Source: DTU052 sp050951725 (lineage in GTDB: Bacteria > Bacillota > Syntrophomonadia > Syntrophomonadales > DTU052). Taken from it: DNA of 64,000 nt. The notes beneath the pieces are model-generated. The model was not told the origin of the DNA and searched no databases. It saw only the letters and a list, made by a program, of their open reading frames with translations. Shown here one piece after another: positions 7,934-16,331 of the stretch. The position numbers were made by a program, and so were the translations under genes. Location: assembly GCA_050951725.1 (NCBI GenBank), contig JBMNJO010000012.1, forward strand, positions 186,001 through 250,000, read 5' to 3'. Each line of letters begins with the position of its first letter. The stretch's first letter is position 1.

Positions 7934-10927
7934 TCAGGGGAGATGTGAATCCTGGGAATCATGGTTGATGGTTCCCCGGGTTTGAGCGAGCAGATGGGTT
8001 ATGCAATGAGCTGGCTGAGGCCTGCAGATCAGATAGCCCTGAATCTGGTCACAGTCCAGACTGGATAGTACCGCGACCTGCTCAGGCTTTTCCACGCCTT
8101 CGGCCGTAACCGTTAGATCCAAAGTTCTCGCTAGGGAGATTACCGCCAGGGGAATCGCCAGTCCTTCTTCTTCCTGACCCAATTCACGGATGAAGGACTG
8201 ATCGATCTTTAAGGAGTCAAGCGGCAGTTTCCTCAGGTAACTGAGGGATGAGTAACCGGTTCCAAAGTCGTCTAAGGCGACCTTTATTCCCAGATTACGA
8301 AGCTCCTGCAAAACCTTGCTTACCCGCTCTTCACTGCGAATGGCAATACTTTCGGTGATCTCCAGTTCCAGATATTTCGGGTCCAAACCGGTTTCTTCAA
8401 GTACCCCGGCTACGGTTTTCACCAGATCCTGCTGCCAGAAGTGACGTCCCGAAATATTTACTGCTACCCGAACTGTCGCCAGACCGGCATCCTGCCACCA
8501 TTTATTCTGCCGGCAGGCAGTTCTCAGAACCCATTTTTCAAGGGGAATAATCAGGCCGGTTTCCTCGGCCACATGAATGAATCTACCTGGCAGGATTAAA
8601 CCATTTCTCGGGTGCTGCCAGCGTACCAGAGCCTCCATACCGACAATCCGCCCACTCTTGGTATTAATTAATGGCTGATAGTGAAGAACCAGTTCTTCAC
8701 GTTCCAAAGCATGACGGAGGTCTTTGGTCAACGTGAGGCGTTCCAGGAAGAACTCATTCATCTCAGAGGTGAAAACCTGGTAGTTGTTACCGCCCTGCTC
8801 TTTGGCCCGGTACAGAGCGCTATCCGCATTTTTGATCAGAGTCTCAACATCTTGCCCATCTTCGGGAAAAACGCTGATACCGATACTGGCCGTCGTATGA
8901 ATCTCGTGCCCGTCAACATGATAAGGCGATGAAAAACTCTGCAGGATTTTACTGGCTATAATCACCGCGTCTCCAGGTTCTTTGATGTCTGGAAACAGCA
9001 ACATGAACTCATCACCACCCATGCGGGCGATGGTGTCGCCTTCCCGTACCAGAGATTTAAGCCTCCGGGAAACATGCTGCAAGAGTTCGTCACCGGCCAT
9101 GTGGCCGAGAGTATCATTAACGACCTTGAAATTATCCAGATCAATATAGACCAGAGCCAGTAACTGTTTATAGCGTTTGGACTGGGAAAGGGCCACAGTG
9201 ATACGGTCTTGAATCAGCAGGCGGTTGGGGAGACCCGTAAGCGCGTCATGATAGGCCAGGTGTCGGATAGTATCCTCATACTGCTTCCGTTCTGTAAAGT
9301 CTGATACTATGATAACCCCGCCCAGAGGTTGACCTTCTTCAGACATCACCGGGGCTATCTGAGCTTCAATAGGGGTTACTTTGTCTGAGATGTTGGAACG
9401 GAAATCACCCTGAAAATAAGCCTTCTGACCATTGAGTGCCTGCTTTACGCCCTCTGCCAGGCCTTTCTCAGGTAGGTGAAGGAGATTGAAACCAATCAAG
9501 GTCCCCTTTTCTGAGGGACCAACAATCTGGATAAGGCTTTCATTGCAAGCCGTAATCCGCCCTTGTCCATCAAAATGGAGTATTCCCAGGGGGGTGTTCT
9601 CAAAAACAAGACGATATTTGGACTCACTCTGCCGAAGGGCTTCTTCTGCTTCTTTGCGCTGAGTCACATCGCGGACAATACCACGAAAGCCGCTTACCTT
9701 TCCCTGGCTGTTCAGGATGGCGGAAACTGATGCTTCAGCAAAAAGCTTGGATCCATCCTGACGGGTAAGGTGCCAGTCGACCTCTCTGGTGGGTTCTTTT
9801 GTTAGATATACCTTGTTGAAGGCCTGAAAAACCTTACGAGCATTTTCAGAATCCATGTATTGTTTATAGTTCATATTAAACAAATCCTGTTTCAGGTACC
9901 CCAGTGATTCATTCAGGCTGTTATTGGAAAAGGTAAGATTACCACGGATGTCAACCTCAAAATAACCGTCTTCAATGCTTTCCAGAATGTTTCTGTACCT
10001 CTCCTCGCTCTGCCGCAGGGCCTCCTCAGATTGTTTATGCTTGGTCATATCTCTTAAGGTTTCAATGGCTCCCATTAATCGACCGTTTTGGTCGAACAGA
10101 GGCGAGGCCTTGGCCCAGACATAAGCTCCTCCGCCCTTTATGGCCGGGCAGTAACTTTCGGCGACCAGAGTTAAAAACTTTCTTTGGAAGTACATGTATT
10201 CCGGTCGCTGAATGCTTGTATTCAGGGCCAGGTCAGCCAGTATGGGACGACGAAAGCCGTAAAAGGGCAAAGCATATTCATGATTAGACTTGCCTACCAT
10301 CTCCTCGGCCCTGATTCCAGTCATATCTGCAACAGCCCGATTCCATCTCATGACCCTGCCGGAAGCATCGATAACAAAAGTTGCGTCCGGCAGAAAATCA
10401 ATAATATCGGCAAGATGCCTTTCCAACTCCCGCTGTGATTCTTCGGCTTTTTTTCGCTGGCTGATATCGGTTATAAAAGAATAGTAATGTCGTTTCCCAC
10501 TTTCCCGGTCAGTGAACTGGTGCACCAGGAGCTCAACTGCAATGCGGCGGCCATCCTTGGTTAGATACTCCTTTTCATAGCGCACCGGAACACCGGTTTT
10601 TTGCAGCTTCCCCAGGTAGTGGTTCTGCACATCGTGCCATTCGGAAGGTGTCAGGTCCTTGTCCCAGCTGATCGACGAGAGTTCCTCTTTAGTGTATCCC
10701 ACCATGTTTAAGAAGGCCGGGTTGCAGTCGAGAATCTCACCTTCGGGAGTGACAAGGCTAAAAGGTTGGGAAGAGTATTCAAGAACCTTGGCCAAAAACT
10801 CCACCCGCTCCAGATAGGCATTCAGGTAGTCGGCATTGCCAATGGACGATTCATCGAATGCGGGTAGAGAGCGCCAAGGCTTGCCCTGCTCAGGCAGAAA
10901 TAGTTTTTTCCGAGCTTCTTCGCCCAC
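7934..10927 (-). CDS. Four-PAS GGDEF-EAL cyclic-di-GMP protein
   Basis: A 997-residue cytoplasmic signalling protein without membrane segments. Rough domain order: four PAS/PAC sensor units (45-165, 175-295, 310-425, 435-550), GGDEF domain (555-725) and EAL domain (740-985). The cyclase motif is intact (GGDEF 637-641), with an RxxD product-inhibition site at 628-631. The phosphodiesterase motif is intact (EAL 765-767), with the expected DDFGTGYSSL and AEGVEKPEQ. It may therefore make and degrade c-di-GMP, with the PAS units deciding which. GTG start. About 170 bases upstream lies the edge of an insertion sequence, which may have changed its promoter region. Confidence 0.93.
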   Translation of the reverse strand: MGEEARKKLFLPEQGKPWRSLPAFDESSIGNADYLNAYLERVEFLAKVLEYSSQPFSLVTPEGEILDCNPAFLNMVGYTKEELSSISWDKDLTPSEWHDVQNHYLGKLQKTGVPVRYEKEYLTKDGRRIAVELLVHQFTDRESGKRHYYSFITDISQRKKAEESQRELERHLADIIDFLPDATFVIDASGRVMRWNRAVADMTGIRAEEMVGKSNHEYALPFYGFRRPILADLALNTSIQRPEYMYFQRKFLTLVAESYCPAIKGGGAYVWAKASPLFDQNGRLMGAIETLRDMTKHKQSEEALRQSEERYRNILESIEDGYFEVDIRGNLTFSNNSLNESLGYLKQDLFNMNYKQYMDSENARKVFQAFNKVYLTKEPTREVDWHLTRQDGSKLFAEASVSAILNSQGKVSGFRGIVRDVTQRKEAEEALRQSESKYRLVFENTPLGILHFDGQGRITACNESLIQIVGPSEKGTLIGFNLLHLPEKGLAEGVKQALNGQKAYFQGDFRSNISDKVTPIEAQIAPVMSEEGQPLGGVIIVSDFTERKQYEDTIRHLAYHDALTGLPNRLLIQDRITVALSQSKRYKQLLALVYIDLDNFKVVNDTLGHMAGDELLQHVSRRLKSLVREGDTIARMGGDEFMLLFPDIKEPGDAVIIASKILQSFSSPYHVDGHEIHTTASIGISVFPEDGQDVETLIKNADSALYRAKEQGGNNYQVFTSEMNEFFLERLTLTKDLRHALEREELVLHYQPLINTKSGRIVGMEALVRWQHPRNGLILPGRFIHVAEETGLIIPLEKWVLRTACRQNKWWQDAGLATVRVAVNISGRHFWQQDLVKTVAGVLEETGLDPKYLELEITESIAIRSEERVSKVLQELRNLGIKVALDDFGTGYSSLSYLRKLPLDSLKIDQSFIRELGQEEEGLAIPLAVISLARTLDLTVTAEGVEKPEQVAVLSSLDCDQIQGYLICRPQPAHCITHLLAQTRGTINHDSQDSHLP

Positions 10928-11480
10928 TATGCTTATCCTCTTACTATCACCACATGGAAAATTGATACATATATTCTTATTATTGAGTTTACAGCTAAAT
11001 GGTCAAATATGCCAGAAGAAAAAAGTCATATTGCCTCCCTTAATAAACTAAGCTATACTTCAAATATCGCTTGTTTTCTCACGATTTCATTTTGTTTACG
11101 GACAGCCCATCTCTTGTTTGTTACATCTATGTGTAATTATGGGTGATGGTGAGTACGCTCCGCTAAGCCGCTTGATTTCTTGTATTGTGGCCAGTGGGAT
11201 TCCACACCATCTCCTGGCAGCAACCCTCCCATGTCTTCCTGGGTCTAATGCCCTTAATTCCTTCGTCCTGCCTATCCAAGAGGTGGAACGTCAGTCATGC
11301 TCCTATGCGGGGTCATTGCCCTTATGGTGAAATTCAACCTGACTGTCCCGGCTCCCGTTTTATCGTGATTTTTTGGTTCTTTAAACTTTCGTCCATCGCT
11401 GCTTTTAAGTGACTGCGGGTAGCCATCTTATGCTGGCAATGACGTAATAACAATCGCTATGGTAAAGACTTCATTGCCTT
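10928..11480 (-). other. Non-coding stretch between the GGDEF-EAL gene and the IS110 remnant
   Basis: No protein gene is supported here. The part nearest 10927 should hold the GGDEF-EAL gene promoter, but I see no convincing -35/-10 pair. On the minus strand there is a well-spaced AAGGGAGG followed by a tiny eight-codon reading frame (MTFFFWHI) ending at about 11014. From about 11101 to 11480 the sequence lies downstream of the IS110-type transposase stop and probably forms the non-coding end of that element. Confidence 0.5.
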
Positions 11481-12499
11481 CTAGGCAGCTACTCTAGCTG
11501 ACTGCTCCATGTCCCCCAGCATCTTCTCCGGGCTGTAATCAACGCCTTTGGTTAGTATTGCAAAGAAGACTCGGATCAGCTTGCCGCAGAGTGCGATGAT
11601 GGACTGCATCTTGTTAAGCGGGTTATTCTCCCGCATCAGGTTTCTTTGGTGAAGTAGCCGAAACTCTTGGTTTTTTCCCAGCATGGCAATCATGGAAAAG
11701 AATAAGCTGTGCCTCAGTCGTCTTCTACCCCTACGGCTGATAGTGGTCTTTCCCTTGTGTTTGCCGGAACTGTTCTCTACCAGATTGAGTCCAGCCAGCT
11801 TCTGTATTTGTCTAGGATCTTGGAACCTACTGATATCGCCTACTTCGCCGACAAAGGTGGCTGCTGTGATTAGTCCGACCCCTTTGATATCCAGGAGTTT
11901 GTCAGCATTAGGTACTTGCATCAGCAGTTCTTGCATGAGCTGTTCTTGCTTGTCGTATTGCTGACAGTACAGGTCATATTCTGCTAGCAGGTTTTGCAAA
12001 CTGGCCTCGGAGGCCACTTTACCGCTGGTTCGGCCTACGCTTCTGCTTGCCGCTTTTACCAGTCTTTCTGCACGTTTTAGACTGGCGCGCTTCATCTGCT
12101 TTCTCCACGTCTCTACAATCTTATCAACACCCATTTCCATGATCTTCTCTGGTGTTGGAAAGCTTCTCAGGGTTATCAATGCCGCGTTTCTTCTCCAGTC
12201 CTTGAAGACTGTTGTGAACTCTGGAAACCGGATGTCAAGCCACCTAACGACCCTATTGTAGATAGAAGTCAATTGCTCCTGCAGCCGTTCCCGTTCTGAT
12301 ACCGCCTCTCTTAGTTCTTGATAGATGTCGTCGGGTATGTACACTTCCCGATAACGTCCATCTTTCACCAACATGGCGATAGTTTTCGGGTCTTTACGGT
12401 CGTTCTTGGTAGGGCTATTGTCATCCAGTTCTTTGGTTCGCTTGACGTGGAACGGGTTGACTATGGCCAGTTTGTAGCCTTGACGTTTGAGATGATCCC
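11481..12499 (-). pseudogene. IS110-family transposase, C-terminal fragment
   Basis: Carries the rest of the RuvC-like DEDD domain (on the restored frame, NPFHVKRTKELDDNSPTKND...DPKTIAMLV) and the C-terminal Tnp_20 domain. The latter has a helix-hairpin-helix (LLDIKGVGLITAATFVGEVG) and the LAGLNLVENSSGKHKGK segment, where the catalytic serine of the family lies. It is separated from its N-terminus by the IS1182-type insertion. Joining the two fragments and keeping one CTAG copy gives one uninterrupted frame of 425 residues (GHYWFTLGDHLKRQGYK across the join), so the gene was intact until the insertion. Confidence 0.9.
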
Positions 12500-12503
12500 C
12501 TAG

Positions 12504-14017
12504 CAGCTTGTGTGAATAACAAATTGTGAGACATCAAGTTAAGCTTTTTCAAGCCTTCTAACTGTATGTCACATTAATTGGCCCAAAATGAGGGTCTACT
12601 TGGCCCACGACAACCGGTATACCTTCATGAAATTGACCACTGCACATGTAAATCGCCAATAGTTTCGCACCTTATCTAAGCCCCGGTGGAGAAACTGGCG
12701 CAATTTAAGCTGCTCTTTAATAAATCCAAATACTGGTTCTACAGACGTTTGCCTGAGTCGATAGCGGGCGCGGCCATGTTTAGTCCTAAGTTTTCTGCGC
12801 ATTAAGTATCTTCGGTTGGCATTTTTAGGAATACGTCCGCGTGGCGGCTTTGCTTCCCGCCATTCACTGTGTTTAACCTTATCGGGTGGGATGAATGCCT
12901 CTATTTTGGCTTCTTCCAGAAATATCAGGTTATCTTCGCTATAGTAACCGGCATCAGCACTAAGTTCCTTGATCTTTCTTCCTGTGTTTGCTATCGCTTG
13001 ACTGACTACTGGTGGTAGATGAGTTACATCAGCCGCTTGGTTACTGATGTCAGAGGCAACGATTACATGGGTTTCAGCGTCTACGGCAATCTGACAATTG
13101 TAACCCTGGATGAATGCCTTATCTGAATTGCGCATAATTCGAGATTCCATATCCGTGAAATTTCGCTGGGATTTGTCCTTGGGAACCGACGCCTTGGCTG
13201 TTTTGCGCGGCCTGTGCTGTTTGCCCTTTTTCTCAGCCTTCTCTTTTTGGGCTATTTGTTCTTTCTCAGCTTTTTCACGTGCTTCTGCTTCGAGTTCAGC
13301 CATAGCCTTGCGGATGGCTTCCCGCCGCTTTTCGGCAGTGGAGAGTTCTTCCGGTAACGACCATCCGTTACCTTGGCCATAACGGGCATCTTCCTCCTGA
13401 TCGATGCGGTCGGCTTCTTTCAGGTAGTCATTGATGTATTTGGTCAAACGGTCTTCTTCTTTTTTCATTCGAGCATAACTCATGGCGCTGTGTTTGGAGG
13501 CGCTTGCCTTGATCTTGGTTCCATCGACAGCAATCTGGTTCAACCTAACCAGACCAGCTTTATCGGCCAGTACAACACTTTGCACGAATAGGTCTCCTAA
13601 AGCTTTGAGGTGTCGCCTCCGGAACTCTGAGATAGTCCAGTGGTCTGGTTGCTGATTGGCTGAAAGATATCGAAAACCGATGTCATCGTGTAGTGCCTTT
13701 TCAATTTTCCTGGAGGAATGTATGCCTTTTGATACCGCGTAAAACAGGACTTTCACCATCATAACCGGTGAGTATGGCGGATACCCTTTCGACTCAGTAT
13801 AGCTTTCATAAATGGCCGAAAGATCGAGGGTCCCCACAACCTCGTCAATGAATTTGGCCGGATGATCATCGGGTATCCAGTCATGCATAGAAGGTGGAAA
13901 AAGCATTATCTGATGTTGGTCGTACTCTCTAAATTTCTTCATATTGGATAATTCGCTATTTGAAGGGATATTCCTTCTTGTAAAAGTATTTTTATGCATG
14001 GTTATTCACACAAGCTG
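12504..14017 (-). mobile_element. IS1182-type insertion sequence, 1514 bp
   Basis: Bounded by 17-bp perfect terminal inverted repeats (CAGCTTGTGTGAATAAC at 12504-12520; its complement at 14001-14017) and flanked by a 4-bp duplication CTAG at 12500-12503 and 14018-14021. It contains a single intact transposase gene on the minus strand. Taking out the element and one CTAG restores the interrupted IS110 transposase exactly, which confirms both ends. Repeats and reading frame are undamaged, suggesting recent insertion. Confidence 0.93.
12596..13999 (-). CDS. IS1182-family DDE transposase
   Basis: A 467-residue transposase. Near the N-terminus is the IS1182/IS5-type domain (MMVKVLFYAVSKGIHSSRKIEKAL, NQQPDHWTISEFRRRHL). 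The catalytic acids are recognisable: Asp in AVDGTKIKASASKHS, Asp in LSADAGYYSEDN, and Glu in TSVEPVFGFIKEQLKLRQF. A highly charged segment (about residues 225-275) rich in Lys, Glu and Arg lies between the first two. ATG at 13999 is only two bases inside the right repeat and has no good ribosome binding site; the ATG at 13942 (MKKFREYDQHQ) is an alternative start. Confidence 0.93.
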   Translation of the reverse strand: MHKNTFTRRNIPSNSELSNMKKFREYDQHQIMLFPPSMHDWIPDDHPAKFIDEVVGTLDLSAIYESYTESKGYPPYSPVMMVKVLFYAVSKGIHSSRKIEKALHDDIGFRYLSANQQPDHWTISEFRRRHLKALGDLFVQSVVLADKAGLVRLNQIAVDGTKIKASASKHSAMSYARMKKEEDRLTKYINDYLKEADRIDQEEDARYGQGNGWSLPEELSTAEKRREAIRKAMAELEAEAREKAEKEQIAQKEKAEKKGKQHRPRKTAKASVPKDKSQRNFTDMESRIMRNSDKAFIQGYNCQIAVDAETHVIVASDISNQAADVTHLPPVVSQAIANTGRKIKELSADAGYYSEDNLIFLEEAKIEAFIPPDKVKHSEWREAKPPRGRIPKNANRRYLMRRKLRTKHGRARYRLRQTSVEPVFGFIKEQLKLRQFLHRGLDKVRNYWRFTCAVVNFMKVYRLSWAK

Positions 14018-14276
14018 CTAGCGTAAACCAGTAATGTCCTGTGGGTTCAAAGCCGGCAATGATCTCAGTCTTTTCTTGCTGCTTACATATATCTCGCATC
14101 CACTGTTCCAAACGTTGAAATCCTTGGTCTGTGTTGCTAAATTTCAGCAGCCTGGCCAGCTCTATCCCTCTGTAATCAAAGGCTCTTGCATAGTGGGTCT
14201 CTTTCCCAATGTCAATTCCAACGACGAGTGTCTCAAATTTGATTTGCGAAATCTTTTGGTTTTGTGTACCTTTCAT
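14018..14276 (-). pseudogene. IS110-family transposase, N-terminal fragment
   Basis: Encodes MKGTQNQKISQ...ETLVVGIDIGKETHYARAF and ends in GFEPTGHYWFTLA at the IS1182 junction. These are the first Asp (GIDIGK) and the Glu (GFEPTGHYW) of the DEDD catalytic set. I chose the ATG at 14276 because GGAGG precedes it by nine bases on the minus strand; the longer frame to 14330 lacks this. After the junction the frame runs only a few codons into the inserted element, so the product is dead. Confidence 0.9.
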
Positions 14277-14279
14277 ATA

Positions 14280-14356
14280 GGGACGCCTCCTCAATCTCTT
14301 GTTTTGTGCCTTTCTGTTGCTGATCAGCACAATTCAATTGTATTGATGGGCGTCTC
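14280..14356 (-). promoter_or_regulatory. Inverted repeat able to hide the transposase ribosome binding site
   Basis: On the minus strand, GACGCC (about 14349-14354) can pair with GGCGTC (14282-14287), which overlaps the GGAGG of the IS110 transposase, and ATCAAT pairs with ATTGA further in. Such sequestration protects many transposases from translation on read-through transcripts. The same right-hand arm doubles as the candidate subterminal repeat of the element. Confidence 0.45.
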
Positions 14357-14374
14357 TTTTTTCAAAGATCGTTC

Positions 14375-14875
14375 TTAAGCATTACAGGAATGCTCCCATT
14401 TGGGGCAGTTGTAATAATCGATCTGATACTGGGTTCGCGGGTAGCGACCACACGCAAAGTAACGCCAGTAAAAGGAGTTATAACTCAAACAGCCGTTAGA
14501 TTCTCTGTCAATCAAAGGACAGTCAATTTTAATACAGCAGCGTATACACTGATTGCAGTCGAAGGTTCCTTCATTCCACTGCTCAGATACTTTAACATAA
14601 GTTAGATCTGGTGTTGTCAGTGGAGGAGCAGTCAGGGGTACAGAAAAAACCTGCCGGTATTCACGACTGCTAATCCAGGTGAAAACCCAGTTCCAGCCTG
14701 TCTTGATCAGAGGAAAGATATATTTATGATTCCTTATAAAGTGTAGATTGTTTAAAAAACAATAGGAAAACAACGGTGCCAGCAGATAACAAAGCAGACC
14801 TCCAGTTAAGAGACTTAACATTACCGCAATATAGAACAGTAATCGGCAGGTTGCCCATTTGACTTTACTCAACAT
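14375..14875 (-). CDS. Membrane-anchored cysteine-cluster protein, unknown function
   Basis: A 166-residue protein. A hydrophobic segment near the N-terminus (LLFYIAVMLSLLTGGLLCYLLAPLF, about 12-37) should anchor it in the membrane. The C-terminal third is Cys-rich: CNQCIRCCIKIDCPL, then single Cys residues in NGCLSY, FACGRY, YNCPKW and HSC. The CxxCxxCC core suggests a metal centre. I do not recognise the family. Its start lies 13 bases after the stop of the cNMP/CPBP gene on the same strand, so the two probably form an operon. Confidence 0.6.
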   Translation of the reverse strand: MLSKVKWATCRLLFYIAVMLSLLTGGLLCYLLAPLFSYCFLNNLHFIRNHKYIFPLIKTGWNWVFTWISSREYRQVFSVPLTAPPLTTPDLTYVKVSEQWNEGTFDCNQCIRCCIKIDCPLIDRESNGCLSYNSFYWRYFACGRYPRTQYQIDYYNCPKWEHSCNA

Positions 14876-14888
14876 CGAGAACTGCCTC

Positions 14889-16010
14889 CTAAAAATATAC
14901 CCAAAAGCCTAACAACCCCACAAAATTGCCAATCAGAAAATGGGATATGCTCACACCGATAAGGTTTTGGTGGCGGTGATACATCCACCCCCAAAGCCAA
15001 CTGGATACTAACGCAGCCAATCCCAAATATAGTGATGAGAACAGGTGCAAGGATCCAAACAGCAGCGAGGTAATAACGATTGCCGACAACCAGCTGTAAC
15101 GTCCGACTAATAATCGCTGCAGGGTGCTTTGCACCACCCCTCTGGTGATAAACTCCTGAAGAGGTGCCACCACCAGGTAGGTGATATAGGTCCAGTCGAA
15201 ATAACTGAAGTCAATTACCTCTTCTCCTGCAAATGAAGCGGGATAATACCTCATTAAAATCAGTTTGGCCCAGTACAACAAGGCCATGACGGCTACGGAT
15301 ACCAGAATTGACTCGATTATCGAATTCCTGGCTCCTAGGGTAGTCAGCCCGAAGTGTTTCCACTCCAAACTACTGTTCACAATAATCTTTAGAACCATGA
15401 GCAAAGTTGCTGCCTCAATAATTCTTGAAAACAAGTAGTAGTTTTCCAGATCAAAACGCAAGGCAAAGAAATCCGAGTTGATTAAACCCAGGATGAATGT
15501 GTACAAGGTTATCAGCAGAACTACGTTGGTAAAAAGAGAGGCCAGTTCGAGGCGCATGTGACTTAGTTGTCGGAGTTCCGCATTCTTCTGTTCCAGTCTA
15601 AAATAGGAGCTTGATAAGCGGGTATAGATCTTTTGCAGTAGAGTACCGGCAATATGCGGATAAACCTCGCTCAAGTAATCGATACCGTCTTTGTATATTT
15701 TAAAAACCAGCATTGGCGTCCGGGCCATGATCGTAGCTGTTCTCAACCCTCCGGTCATAAGTGCCACTTCGCCGAAGAAGTCTCCCTCATTAACCTCGCC
15801 TATAACCATTCCACCGCTGCTGTCACTTATTACATCAGCAGAGCCACTGTCAATCACGAAAAGAGCGTCTCCGAAATCCCCTTCTTTGGTGATTGTGTCT
15901 CCTGGATCAAACCGAATCAACTCGGTTTGGTCTAAAATATAAGATATTTCTTCCGGGATCTGATCAGTTTCGTCCAGATTAAAAAACTTCCTCAGCGCTT
16001 GACTGGACAA
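14889..16010 (-). CDS. Cyclic-nucleotide-binding domain fused to a CPBP-type membrane protease homologue
   Basis: A 373-residue protein in three parts. Residues 20-135 form a cNMP-binding domain with the phosphate-binding cassette GDFFGEVALMTGGLRTATI intact. A helical linker follows. From about 155 there are several membrane helices ending in a CPBP (CAAX protease/bacteriocin-processing) domain. CPBP motif 1, normally EExxxR, is QEFITR here (Gln285, Glu286, Arg290). Motif 2 is FGSLH (Phe318, His322), and motif 3 is around His357. The first Glu is thus Gln, so peptidase activity is doubtful. It reads as a ligand-gated membrane protein. Co-transcribed with the Cys-cluster gene downstream. Confidence 0.82.
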   Translation of the reverse strand: MSSQALRKFFNLDETDQIPEEISYILDQTELIRFDPGDTITKEGDFGDALFVIDSGSADVISDSSGGMVIGEVNEGDFFGEVALMTGGLRTATIMARTPMLVFKIYKDGIDYLSEVYPHIAGTLLQKIYTRLSSSYFRLEQKNAELRQLSHMRLELASLFTNVVLLITLYTFILGLINSDFFALRFDLENYYLFSRIIEAATLLMVLKIIVNSSLEWKHFGLTTLGARNSIIESILVSVAVMALLYWAKLILMRYYPASFAGEEVIDFSYFDWTYITYLVVAPLQEFITRGVVQSTLQRLLVGRYSWLSAIVITSLLFGSLHLFSSLYLGLAALVSSWLWGWMYHRHQNLIGVSISHFLIGNFVGLLGFWVYF

Positions 16011-16070
16011 CCAAGCCTCCTTCTGTTTTACCGATCATCCCTCCCTGCCTGATTCATTTCATGTACTCGG

Positions 16071-16086
16071 GTCAATAAACATTGAC
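16071..16086. promoter_or_regulatory. Small palindrome in the divergent intergenic region
   Basis: GTCAAT-AAAC-ATTGAC lies between the minus-strand cNMP/CPBP gene and the plus-strand nadD. It could be an operator for the minus-strand gene. Apart from this site and the nadD promoter region, I see nothing else in the 320 bases from 16011 to 16331. Confidence 0.3.
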
Positions 16087-16251
16087 ATCTATAGACTATT
16101 GGCTAATTTCCCCAGGGCTGTACCCGATTCCTGCTTCCGGCAAGTGAAGAGATGTGGAGAGAATAAGTATTATCTTGATGAATGCATTTTAAATGGTCCT
16201 TTCTCGCTTAATTATCGCGGTTACAACTGGAAAAGCGTGTAGAAGTAGGGG

Positions 16252-16319
16252 TATAATGAATTTGTGATAAAGTGTACAAGGTTTTTAATCAATGCTGTAC
16301 AAGCGAGCTTCTATCACAA
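16252..16319 (+). promoter_or_regulatory. nadD promoter and leader inverted repeat
   Basis: A good -10 (TATAAT, 16252-16257) lies here with only a weak -35. Just downstream, TTGTGATA (16262-16269) pairs with TATCACAA (16312-16319), enclosing two copies of the palindrome TGTACA (16273-16278 and 16296-16301). The repeat ends at the nadD ribosome binding site, so it could act as an operator or as an mRNA hairpin affecting nadD. Confidence 0.45.
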
Positions 16320-16331
16320 GGGTGGATCAAG

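Larger units (their letters stand above)
11101..14354 (-). mobile_element. IS110-type element interrupted by an IS1182-type element (ends approximate)
   Basis: The element contains a broken IS110-family transposase (fragments at 14018-14276 and 11481-12499). Candidate subterminal inverted repeats are GACAGCCCATC at 11101-11111 and GATGGGCGTC at 14345-14354, which match on opposite strands apart from one base indel. That gives about 1.74 kb without the inserted element. About 380 non-coding bases follow the transposase stop, and only about 80 precede its start, an arrangement like the IS1111 branch. IS110 elements usually lack terminal repeats and clear target duplications, so the ends are tentative. 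Confidence 0.6.

Noticed and set aside
11118..11412. Two plus-strand frames of 70-75 codons next to the IS110 remnant
   Set aside because: No ribosome binding site or domain; the region is better explained as the non-coding end of the IS110 element.
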